Shown here: positions 1 to 6,403 of the stretch, one piece after another
How positions within the stretch are numbered: the first letter of the stretch is position 1
Layout of the letters: each line of letters opens with the position of its first letter
Assembly (NCBI GenBank): GCA_029250385.1
Contig: JAQXFJ010000305.1
Location: 1 to 7,891, forward strand
Direction of reading: 5' to 3'
Source of the DNA: Candidatus Poseidoniaceae archaeon
GTDB taxonomy: Archaea > Thermoplasmatota > Poseidoniia > Poseidoniales > Poseidoniaceae
Length of the DNA: 7,891 nucleotides
Program-made: the position numbers and the translations under genes
Notes under the pieces: generated by a model
Databases searched by the model: none
What the model saw: the letters and a program-made list of their open reading frames with translations, nothing else
What the model was told of the DNA's origin: nothing

Positions 1-1833
1 AAAGCCCTCGAAACATATGACCTCATGAGTCAAGGTTACTTCACTCACGCAACTCCTACCTTATTCAACTCAGGTACACCGACCCCACAAATGTCTTCCT
101 GTTTCTTGTTGACAATGCAAGATGATTCCTTGGTAGGTATTTATGACACTTTGAAACAATGTGCACTTATCTCTAAATCCGCTGGTGGAATCGGTCTTTC
201 AATACATCATGTCAGGTCAAAGGGCTCTTACATCAAAGGGACAAATGGGGAAAGTAACGGTATTGTTCCAATGTTGCGGGTATTCAATGACACCGCAAGA
301 TATGTTGATCAAGGTGGCGGCAAAAGAAAAGGCTCAATCGCAATTTACCTAGAACCATGGCACCCTGATATCTTGGCATTCCTAGACTTGAGGAAAAATC
401 ACGGGAAAGAGGAATTAAGAGCGAGAGATTTGTTTTATGCACTGTGGACTCCAGACTTGTTTATGGAAAGAGTGCAAAATAATGCTGACTGGTCATTCTT
501 TTGTCCTAATGAATGCCCTGGTCTTCAAGACGCTTATGGCGAGGATTTCAAGAAATTATTCGAATCTTATGAAGCACAAGGCCTCGCTCGAGAAACACTT
601 CCTGCAAGAACCGTTTGGGATAAAGTTGTAGAATCACAAATTGAGACAGGAACCCCTTACATGCTTTACAAAGATGCAGCAAATACAAAATCAAACCAAA
701 AGAACCTGGGGACTATTAGATCGTCAAATCTTTGCACAGAGATTATGGAATACACCGCCAAAGATGAAGTAGCAGTTTGTAATTTAGCATCGATTGCATT
801 GCCTAGGTTTGTCAAAGAAGATAGCAATGAATTCGATTTCCAAACATTGTACGATGTGACTTATCATGTTACTGGAAATCTTAACAGAGTTATTGATGTA
901 AACTACTATCCTGTAGAAGAAGCAAGAAATTCTAACATGAGGCACAGACCCATTGGCCTTGGTGTACAAGGTCTGGCAGACACTTTTGCTATGCTGGGAA
1001 TGAACTTTGAATCTGATGAAGCAAAGAAGTTAAACAAAGAAATCTTTGAAACTATTTACTACGCATCATGCACAGCATCCAAGGACCAAGCCATTATTGA
1101 AGGTCCTTATTCAACATTCAAAGGCTCTCCTGCCAGTGAAGGAATACTACAATTCGACTTGTGGGACATGAATGAACACAGTGGTATGTGGGATTGGGAT
1201 TCACTCAAGGCAGAGATTGTTGAGCACGGTATGAGAAATTCTCTACTTCTAGCGCCAATGCCAACCGCATCAACATCACAGATTCTGGGTAACAATGAAT
1301 GTTTTGAAGCGTTCACTTCTAACCTCTATGTTAGAAGAACTCTTTCTGGTGAATTTATTGTGCCAAATAAACACCTGATCAAGGATTTGATTAGTCAAGG
1401 TCTATGGAGTTTGGAGATGAAAGACGAGATTTTGCGACACAAAGGCTCAATTCAAAATATCGCAGGAATACCTGACAGGCTCAAGGATCTGTACAAGACA
1501 ACTTGGGAAATTAAGCAAAAGAACGTGATTGATATGGCTGCAGATCGAGGTGCTTACATCGACCAAAGCCAATCAATGAATATCCATATGACTGATGCGA
1601 ATCCCGCAAAGGTTACTTCAATGCACTTCTATGGATGGAAAAAGGGACTTAAGACTGGAATGTACTACTTGAGGACTAAAGCAGCTGTAGACGCAATTCA
1701 ATTCACTGTTGAACAAAAGAAGGCCGAAGATCAAACCGTATCTGGTTTGGCGGATAGAGCAGAGGTTACCAGTTTGGAAGCCATTGCTTGTAGTCTAGAC
1801 ACTCCAGATGACTGTCTAAGTTGTGGTTCGTGA
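1..1833 (+). CDS. nrdA: Ribonucleoside-diphosphate reductase, class I large (alpha/R1) subunit, 5'-truncated by the window edge
   Basis: Reduces ribonucleoside diphosphates to deoxyribonucleoside diphosphates for DNA synthesis, using a radical passed from a small R2 subunit that is not in this window. The reading frame is open from base 1, so the ATG at 25 is internal (a Met before SQGYFTHATPTLFN). Visible are 610 residues; about 184 N-terminal residues, including any ATP cone, are missing, which gives a total near 794, close to human R1 (792). Active-site disulfide cysteines are at 100-102 (SSCFLL) and 778-780 (VAVCNLAS). The catalytic loop NLCTEI has Asn 727-729, the thiyl-radical Cys 733-735 and Glu 739-741. 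The radical-transfer Tyr-Tyr pair is at 1663-1668 (MYYLRT). The C-terminal shuttle pair CLSCGS has Cys at 1813 and 1822. Blocks such as IYDTLKQCALISKSAGGIG and TGTPYMLYKD are nearly those of eukaryotic R1. The stop codon abuts the convergent neighbour. Family and class are secure; the taxonomic origin of the gene is inference. Confidence 0.97.
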   Translation, partial: KALETYDLMSQGYFTHATPTLFNSGTPTPQMSSCFLLTMQDDSLVGIYDTLKQCALISKSAGGIGLSIHHVRSKGSYIKGTNGESNGIVPMLRVFNDTARYVDQGGGKRKGSIAIYLEPWHPDILAFLDLRKNHGKEELRARDLFYALWTPDLFMERVQNNADWSFFCPNECPGLQDAYGEDFKKLFESYEAQGLARETLPARTVWDKVVESQIETGTPYMLYKDAANTKSNQKNLGTIRSSNLCTEIMEYTAKDEVAVCNLASIALPRFVKEDSNEFDFQTLYDVTYHVTGNLNRVIDVNYYPVEEARNSNMRHRPIGLGVQGLADTFAMLGMNFESDEAKKLNKEIFETIYYASCTASKDQAIIEGPYSTFKGSPASEGILQFDLWDMNEHSGMWDWDSLKAEIVEHGMRNSLLLAPMPTASTSQILGNNECFEAFTSNLYVRRTLSGEFIVPNKHLIKDLISQGLWSLEMKDEILRHKGSIQNIAGIPDRLKDLYKTTWEIKQKNVIDMAADRGAYIDQSQSMNIHMTDANPAKVTSMHFYGWKKGLKTGMYYLRTKAAVDAIQFTVEQKKAEDQTVSGLADRAEVTSLEAIACSLDTPDDCLSCGS

Positions 1834-2607
1834 TTATACTTCAGACTGTTTGTTACACTTTGGACAAGATATTTTTCCACTGTAACCATTAGGGACCATT
1901 AGTTGATTTTCACAATGTGGGCAACTTAGAACTGTCTTACCTGGGTTTTCTCTGCCAAGTAGTCTTTCTATTGCAACCGGCCATCCCTCTTTCATCTCTT
2001 CTTCAGAGAATAATAGTGGAAGAGCTGCAATGCCAATTCCAAGTAGAGTACACATCATAGAAAACGGTATCATCATACCTCCATCGGAGAGTGAAACAGA
2101 AACTGGATTCAAGTCTCCGCCGCTGAATATAATACTTAAAGTCCCAGATAGTATGAATGTAACAATCGTGAGATTAACTCCATTACGGTATTCCTGACTC
2201 AATAGTATTCCACTGAAAATGAATAAAGATGCAACGATAAATGCAACAGGGGCTAATAGCCAGCCTAGACTACCTGCACCAAATGCAGCAAAACCTAGTG
2301 CCCAGAACATTCGGAAAATCCCGTAAATAATTATGACTGTTCCAACAGCAGAAACAGTGCCGTTACTTTTCCCGACTACGATTCCTTGAGGTGTCATTCT
2401 CCCATAAACCACTTGAGGGCTGACAGGCATCTGTCCCGGCATGGAATTGACCGGACTTGAGAATGATGTCGGTTGATAGTTAGGGTTTGCTGCTTCATCT
2501 GCTTCCATCAGCCGAATCATTACTTCATCTTTGTTTCCTGAAACCTTCAAACCTCTGGTTTTACACATCTTTTTCAAATCAAGCAAGGTCATTGTGTCGT
2601 AAGACAT
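1834..2607 (-). CDS. Uncharacterised membrane protein with N-terminal SAP domain and C-terminal zinc ribbon
   Basis: Function unknown. From the ATG at 2607 it has 257 residues. Residues about 6-37 (MTLLDLKKMCKTRGLKVSG, then NKDEVMIRLMEAD) form a SAP-like helix-turn-helix, a fold that often binds DNA or RNA. A Pro/Ser/Gln-rich linker follows to about residue 80. Four hydrophobic segments lie at about 85-106, 113-137, 145-163 and 179-200. A charged stretch then leads to two CxxC knuckles, CPHC (Cys 229, 232) and CPKC (Cys 248, 251), that look like a zinc ribbon. With an even number of membrane passes both ends would face the cytoplasm (inference). An ATG at 2631 would add eight residues, but it lies inside a TATA-like element. 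The ATG at 2607 sits where transcription from that element should begin, and also has GGAG 10 bases upstream. The gene lies 52 bases downstream of lpdV on the same strand and may be co-transcribed, but nothing in it suggests a role in the dehydrogenase complex. Confidence 0.85.
   Translation of the reverse strand: MSYDTMTLLDLKKMCKTRGLKVSGNKDEVMIRLMEADEAANPNYQPTSFSSPVNSMPGQMPVSPQVVYGRMTPQGIVVGKSNGTVSAVGTVIIIYGIFRMFWALGFAAFGAGSLGWLLAPVAFIVASLFIFSGILLSQEYRNGVNLTIVTFILSGTLSIIFSGGDLNPVSVSLSDGGMMIPFSMMCTLLGIGIAALPLLFSEEEMKEGWPVAIERLLGRENPGKTVLSCPHCENQLMVPNGYSGKISCPKCNKQSEV
1871..1876 (+). terminator. Possible oligo-T termination tract for nrdA inside the convergent gene
   Basis: ATTTTT, a run of five T on the + strand, lies about 40 bases past the nrdA stop. 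Archaeal RNA polymerase can terminate on T-rich tracts without a hairpin. As the convergent genes leave no intergenic space, any nrdA terminator must lie in the neighbour's coding sequence, and this is the first T run met. I see no supporting hairpin, so this is weak. Confidence 0.2.
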
Positions 2608-2630
2608 GGGATTTCTACTCCAGCCTTCCA

Positions 2631-2642
2631 TTTATACTTATA
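2631..2642 (-). promoter_or_regulatory. TATA-like promoter element before the SAP/zinc-ribbon gene
   Basis: On the - strand the bases read TATAAGTATAAA, two overlapping TATA-like hexamers (2642-2637 and 2636-2631), preceded by purine-rich GCAGGG where a BRE would lie. Archaeal transcription usually starts about 25 bases downstream of the TATA centre, here near 2607-2613, which coincides with the ATG at 2607. This suggests a leaderless or nearly leaderless mRNA and argues against the ATG at 2631, which shares its first base with the element. If the organism is bacterial the element would mean less. Confidence 0.5.
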
Positions 2643-2659
2643 CCCTGCAATATGTTTGA

Positions 2660-4090
2660 TTAAACGGTATGTATTGCATGGCCAAGAGTTGCCAACACAG
2701 CCTCATGAGTCATTTCAGTCATAGTAGGGTGTGCGTGAATAGTGCCTGCAATATCTTCTAACAATGCACCCATTTCTAACGCCAAGGTCCACTCGCCAAC
2801 AAGTTCGCTAACATGAGTGCCTACTGCTTGAATACCTAATATGCGGTGATCATCTTCTCTAGCACAGACTCTGACAAAACCACCGGTTTTTTCTGCTTCT
2901 TGTGTTAGTGAGCGGCCGTTTGCCGCTAGTGGGAACTTACCAATAATTACTGGATGACCTGCTGCTTTTGCTTCATCTGGTGATAAACCGACACTAACAA
3001 TTTCAGGTTCGGTAAATACAATTGCCGGAACTGCAACAGGGTCATATTCTCTTTTTGTACCTGAAATAATCTCTGCCACCATCTCTCCTTGGAAGGAGGC
3101 AACGTGAGCAAGCATCTCTCCTGAATCGCATACATCACCAATTGCATAAACACCTTTCATATTAGTTTCACAGCGGTTGTTTACCTTGACAAAACCTCGT
3201 TCATCTAACGCTACTCCGGTTGGATTTAACGCCGCAGTATTTGGTTTTCTACCTACAGTGACTAATATTTTATCAGCGATTATCTCCTCAGGTTTAGTTC
3301 CCTCCTTAGCATTCTTGTCGACATAGAATAGTTTCGTACGACCGTCTTTAGTATCTTCACTACCTTTAGCAAATACACCTGTATGAACTTTCATCTTGTT
3401 TTTCTTAACAAATAATTCGAGAGGTCTTCTTAATTCCTTATCAAAAATCGGTAATATTGAATCCATTGCTTCAACAATTGTCACCTCTGAACCAAGCATT
3501 CGGTAAGTTATGCCAAGTTCTAGACCAATATATCCGCCGCCAACTACAACAACGTGTTTTGGCAGTTCTTCTAAGGCCAATGCTTCTCTGGATGATATCA
3601 CATTGTCATTAAATTTCATGAATGGTAATTCAATCGGGACAGAACCATTGGCGAGGATTACATTTTCCCCTTCGATAATCATGGCATCTTTGCCAGATCC
3701 AACTTTGACAGTTTTGGCATCTTGGAACTCAGCCCATCCGTTGATTAATTCAGCACCAGATGACTTCAATAAATGTTCGACACCTTTGTTGAGTTTGTCA
3801 ACTATATCGTCTTTCCATCCGACCATTCCTGACATGCTCAGTTCAGCGGGACCGGGGATTGAAATCCCCATATGCCCAGAATCCTTAGCATGCTTTGCTA
3901 AGTCATGGAATCTATGTGCAGCATGAATTAGTGCTTTGGAGGGTATGCAACCACGAATAAGGCAAGTGCCGCCGGCTTTTTCGCCTTCCACGATGATAGT
4001 AGAAAGTCCTAGTTGTCCAGCTCTAATTGCAGCAACATAGCCTCCAGGCCCTGCTCCAATGATTAATACTTGGCATTTTTTTGTCTGCAT
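2660..4090 (-). CDS. lpdV: Dihydrolipoyl dehydrogenase (E3) of the branched-chain 2-oxoacid dehydrogenase complex
   Basis: FAD flavoprotein that reoxidises the dihydrolipoyl group of E2 and passes electrons to NAD+. From the ATG at 4090 it has 476 residues, normal for the family. The N-terminal FAD-binding motif IIGAGPGGY is at about residues 10-18. The redox disulfide is Cys43 and Cys48 in GGTCLIRGCIPSK. The NAD-binding GGGYIGLELG is at about 184-193, a second FAD-contact motif AIGDV at about 316-320, and the dimer-domain catalytic pair is His454 and Glu459 in HAHPTMTE. It most resembles Pseudomonas LpdV as I recall it (SKALIH, GWKDDIVD, FPLAANGRS, AGTIHAHP). A GTG at 4102 overlapping the bkdB stop would give 480 residues, but the ATG fits family N-termini (MQTKKCQVLIIG) and has GAGTGAT just upstream. 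The residues between the redox cysteines are LIRG rather than the common LNVG or LNIG. It could also serve a glycine cleavage system or another 2-oxoacid dehydrogenase elsewhere in the genome. Confidence 0.96.
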   Translation of the reverse strand: MQTKKCQVLIIGAGPGGYVAAIRAGQLGLSTIIVEGEKAGGTCLIRGCIPSKALIHAAHRFHDLAKHAKDSGHMGISIPGPAELSMSGMVGWKDDIVDKLNKGVEHLLKSSGAELINGWAEFQDAKTVKVGSGKDAMIIEGENVILANGSVPIELPFMKFNDNVISSREALALEELPKHVVVVGGGYIGLELGITYRMLGSEVTIVEAMDSILPIFDKELRRPLELFVKKNKMKVHTGVFAKGSEDTKDGRTKLFYVDKNAKEGTKPEEIIADKILVTVGRKPNTAALNPTGVALDERGFVKVNNRCETNMKGVYAIGDVCDSGEMLAHVASFQGEMVAEIISGTKREYDPVAVPAIVFTEPEIVSVGLSPDEAKAAGHPVIIGKFPLAANGRSLTQEAEKTGGFVRVCAREDDHRILGIQAVGTHVSELVGEWTLALEMGALLEDIAGTIHAHPTMTEMTHEAVLATLGHAIHTV

Positions 4091-4093
4091 GAT

Positions 4094-4100
4094 ATCACTC
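4094..4100 (-). promoter_or_regulatory. Ribosome binding site deciding the lpdV start
   Basis: The - strand reads GAGTGAT, three bases before the ATG at 4090, and overlaps the TGA stop of bkdB (4101-4099). It resembles GGAGGTGAT with a base missing, and has the same geometry as the site before bkdA2. It favours the ATG at 4090 over the GTG at 4102 and suggests coupled translation. The match is imperfect and the spacing short, so confidence is moderate. Confidence 0.45.
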
Positions 4101-5379
4101 ACATGAATATTGTTGCAGGGTTTTCAAGATAGGTCTTGACTCTTTGAACTAGAGTAGCCCCATCATGTCCATCTACGACTCTGTGGTCCCATGATGATGA
4201 TAGATTCATCATTCTTCGCACCACAATTTGACCATTTCTTACAACAGCTCTTTCTTTGGCATTATGAACTCCTAAGATTCCTACTTCTGGTTTGTTGATT
4301 ATTGGAGTGGCACCAAGTCCACCTAGTCGTCCTAGGCTGGTGATAGTAAATGTTGAACCACTCAATTCATCTGCTCCAGCTTTTCCTTCTCTAGTAGCTG
4401 ACGTGACCCTGACCATCTCAACGGCAGATTGCCAGATGTCCATAGCTTCGACATGCTTTACCACCGGAACATACAATCCACGGTCAGTTTGAGTTGCAAT
4501 ACCAAGATTGATCGCTTGGTGTCTAGTTACTACATTTGCATCATCATCGTAAAGCGCATTACATTCCGGGCTCTCTCGCAGTGCTTTGACTAATGCTTGC
4601 ATTATGAATGGCAAGTAAGTCAATTTTGGTGCTCCATCAGGTCTTGTTGCGTTGAGATGTTGTCTTAATTCTTCCAGAGCGGTAATGTCAACTTCTTCAA
4701 AATATGAGAAATGCGCAATACTGCTGTAAGACGCCATCATACTGTCGGCAATTTTCCTGCGAAGTCCAATCACTTTGATTTCTTCAGTGCCAGTCATTTT
4801 TGTTTTTGTGCTAGAACCTAGAGGTGCGAAACTAGTTGCTCCACCCGCTCCACCGGCTATGTGCCTATCTAGGTCTGCGTGACTAATTCTACCTGCAGGT
4901 CCTGAACCTGCAACAATTTGTAAGTCAATATTGGCTTGTCTTGCTCTCTGCCTTACAGCAGGGCTTGCCAGTGCTTTGGTTCCAGCAGCGCGGACGACAG
5001 GTTCTGGTGCCGAAACAGGTTTGGGAGATTCTACTGCGACCGGTTCAGGTTTTGGTTTTGTGGTTTTCTCGACCTTAGGAGTTTCTTCTACTTTCGCAGC
5101 ATCTTTTGCTGCAGGTGTGGCAGAAGCGTTTCCGTCGCCATCAACTTCAAATTCGATACAGACTTCTCCAACTGGTAGTATGTCGCCAGGTTCTCCAATA
5201 ATCTTTGAGACAACTCCGTCAACAGGTGAAGGTATCTCTACAGTGGCTTTATCAGTCATTACCGATAGAATTGGGTCATCTTCTTTGATTTTATCGCCAA
5301 CTGAAACCATCCATTCAACAACTTCTCCTTCAACAACTCCTTCACCTATATCTGGTAGCTTAAATTCATATATTCCCAT
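4099..5379 (-). CDS. bkdB: Dihydrolipoamide acyltransferase (E2) of the branched-chain 2-oxoacid dehydrogenase complex
   Basis: Core subunit that carries the acyl group on a swinging lipoyl arm and transfers it to CoA. It has 426 residues. One lipoyl domain (about 2-80) carries the target Lys44 in MTDKATVEIPSP. An Ala/Pro/Lys/Glu-rich flexible linker runs from about 83 to 133. The peripheral subunit-binding domain is at about 136-174 (ASPAVRQRAR, GSGPAGRISHADLD). The catalytic domain is about 200-426, with VIGLRRKIADSM at its start, the CoA-site sequence ELSGSTFTITSLG, and the catalytic His399 and Asp403 in DHRVVDG. IPSPVDG, HFSYFEEVDITALEELRQ and RRMMNLSSSWDHRVVDG match Pseudomonas BkdB as I recall it more closely than pyruvate or 2-oxoglutarate E2 proteins. 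The start ATG has a clear Shine-Dalgarno inside the last codons of bkdA2, and the stop is followed 8 bases later by lpdV. Lipoylation requires the lipA product encoded at the other end of the cluster. Exact substrate range is inferred. Confidence 0.96.
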   Translation of the reverse strand: MGIYEFKLPDIGEGVVEGEVVEWMVSVGDKIKEDDPILSVMTDKATVEIPSPVDGVVSKIIGEPGDILPVGEVCIEFEVDGDGNASATPAAKDAAKVEETPKVEKTTKPKPEPVAVESPKPVSAPEPVVRAAGTKALASPAVRQRARQANIDLQIVAGSGPAGRISHADLDRHIAGGAGGATSFAPLGSSTKTKMTGTEEIKVIGLRRKIADSMMASYSSIAHFSYFEEVDITALEELRQHLNATRPDGAPKLTYLPFIMQALVKALRESPECNALYDDDANVVTRHQAINLGIATQTDRGLYVPVVKHVEAMDIWQSAVEMVRVTSATREGKAGADELSGSTFTITSLGRLGGLGATPIINKPEVGILGVHNAKERAVVRNGQIVVRRMMNLSSSWDHRVVDGHDGATLVQRVKTYLENPATIFM

Positions 5380-5381
5380 TA

Positions 5382-6392
5382 TTATTCCTCCTGTGTTTTC
5401 TTTATTGCATCAGCAATTCTTTGTGGACTTGGTAAGTAATCCCATTCAGTAGTATGTGGGAAAGGAGTGTCCCAACCAGTTACCCGAATGATTGGTGCTT
5501 CTAAATGGTAGAAACATCGCTCTTGAATTGAAGCACTCATCTCTGCACCAAAACCACTGGTCTTTGGTGCTTCGTGGACAATAACACAACGCCCAGTCTT
5601 CTTAATGGAATTCACTACAGTATCTCTATCCCAGGGAACCAAAGTTTGTAAATCGATTAATTCACAATCAATACCAGAATTCTTGATGGCTTGTTCAGCG
5701 ACGTGGACCATTGCCCCCCATGATATGACTGTGCAGGCAGATCCTTCTTTGACAATACGGGCTTCTTCAAGTGGTATTGAGTAATATTCCTCAGGTACTT
5801 CCCCGTCAGGATGGCTATTCCATGTAGGGACCTTGTGTGGGTCGCCATAGAATGGGCCTCTATAGCACCTCTTTGGCTCGAAAAATATTACTGGATCATT
5901 CGACTCAATTGCTGAAGTTAGTAATCCCTTAGCGTTATATGGATTTGAGCAGTATACCACTTTTAATCCAGGAGTGTGAGTAAATTGAGCTTCAGGCGAT
6001 TGTGTATGGTGATGCCCTCCCTTGATTCCTCCACCTGCGGGAGTTCTAAAGGTAATCGGGCTGGTAAATTCTCCACCAGACCTGTGTCTTAATTTTGCTA
6101 TTTCGTTGACAATCTGGTCATATGCAGGAAATATATAGTCAGCAAACTGAATCTCTGCAATTGGCCTAAGTCCGTTCAATCCCATGCCCATAGCAATAGC
6201 GGCGATACCGCCTTCTGCAAGTGGTGAATCAAATACTCGATGGGCGCCAAATTGTTCTTGTAAGCCTGCAGTTACTCTAAAGACACCGCCAAAATAGCCA
6301 ACATCTTCACCAAATATTACAACATTTTCGTCTCGTTCAAGTTGGTGAGCAAGTGCGGAGTTAAGGGATGCAATCATATTCATTTTAGCCAT
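5382..6392 (-). CDS. bkdA2: Branched-chain 2-oxoacid dehydrogenase E1 component, beta subunit
   Basis: Pairs with the alpha subunit as a heterotetramer to decarboxylate the 2-oxoacid on thiamine diphosphate and acylate the E2 lipoyl group. From the ATG at 6392 it has 336 residues, normal for E1 beta. VIFGEDVGYFGGVFR is at about residues 25-39, and GEDVG lies in the part of the family that contacts the cofactor. AEIQFADYIFPAYDQIVNE is at about 79-97. The conserved His-rich loop HHHTQSPEA is at about 127-135, and the C-terminal domain carries GRCVIVHEAP and RVTGWDTPFPH. Between YRGPFYGD and YYSIPL it has a segment about 15 residues longer than in human BCKDHB, which matches Pseudomonas BkdA2 as I recall it. 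A GTG start at 6401 would add three residues, but that codon lies inside the Shine-Dalgarno AGGTGAT, and MAKMNMIASLN is the family-like N-terminus. It follows bkdA1 after nine bases. Confidence 0.96.
   Translation of the reverse strand: MAKMNMIASLNSALAHQLERDENVVIFGEDVGYFGGVFRVTAGLQEQFGAHRVFDSPLAEGGIAAIAMGMGLNGLRPIAEIQFADYIFPAYDQIVNEIAKLRHRSGGEFTSPITFRTPAGGGIKGGHHHTQSPEAQFTHTPGLKVVYCSNPYNAKGLLTSAIESNDPVIFFEPKRCYRGPFYGDPHKVPTWNSHPDGEVPEEYYSIPLEEARIVKEGSACTVISWGAMVHVAEQAIKNSGIDCELIDLQTLVPWDRDTVVNSIKKTGRCVIVHEAPKTSGFGAEMSASIQERCFYHLEAPIIRVTGWDTPFPHTTEWDYLPSPQRIADAIKKTQEE
5387..5391 (-). promoter_or_regulatory. Strong Shine-Dalgarno site for bkdB
   Basis: GGAGG on the - strand lies seven bases before the bkdB ATG. 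It is embedded in the codons CAG GAG GAA that end bkdA2, so ribosomes finishing bkdA2 (stop at 5384-5382) are positioned to restart on bkdB two bases after the stop. The site confirms the start at 5379. Confidence 0.8.
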
Positions 6393-6396
6393 GATA

Positions 6397-6403
6397 ATCA
6401 CCT
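6397..6403 (-). promoter_or_regulatory. Ribosome binding site overlapping the bkdA1 stop; sets the bkdA2 start
   Basis: The - strand reads AGGTGAT, a full match to part of GGAGGTGAT, four bases before the ATG at 6392. Its first two bases are the last two of the bkdA1 TAG stop (6404-6402), implying coupled translation. Because the site contains the GTG at 6401, that codon is unlikely to be the real start. Confidence 0.7.

Noticed and set aside
25..27. ATG at 25 as the nrdA start
   Set aside because: The frame is open and family-like upstream (KALETYDL before the Met), so the gene begins before the window.
3510..3926. 138-codon open frame on the + strand opposite lpdV
   Set aside because: It lies entirely within the antisense of a well-supported gene, has a low-complexity Pro/Ser/Thr composition, and has no recognisable domain.
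4931..5452. 173-codon open frame on the + strand opposite bkdB and the end of bkdA2
   Set aside because: It is antisense to the E2 lipoyl domain and Ala/Pro-rich linker; its Ser/Thr/Gly-rich composition is the mirror of that repetitive coding sequence, and it resembles no family I know.
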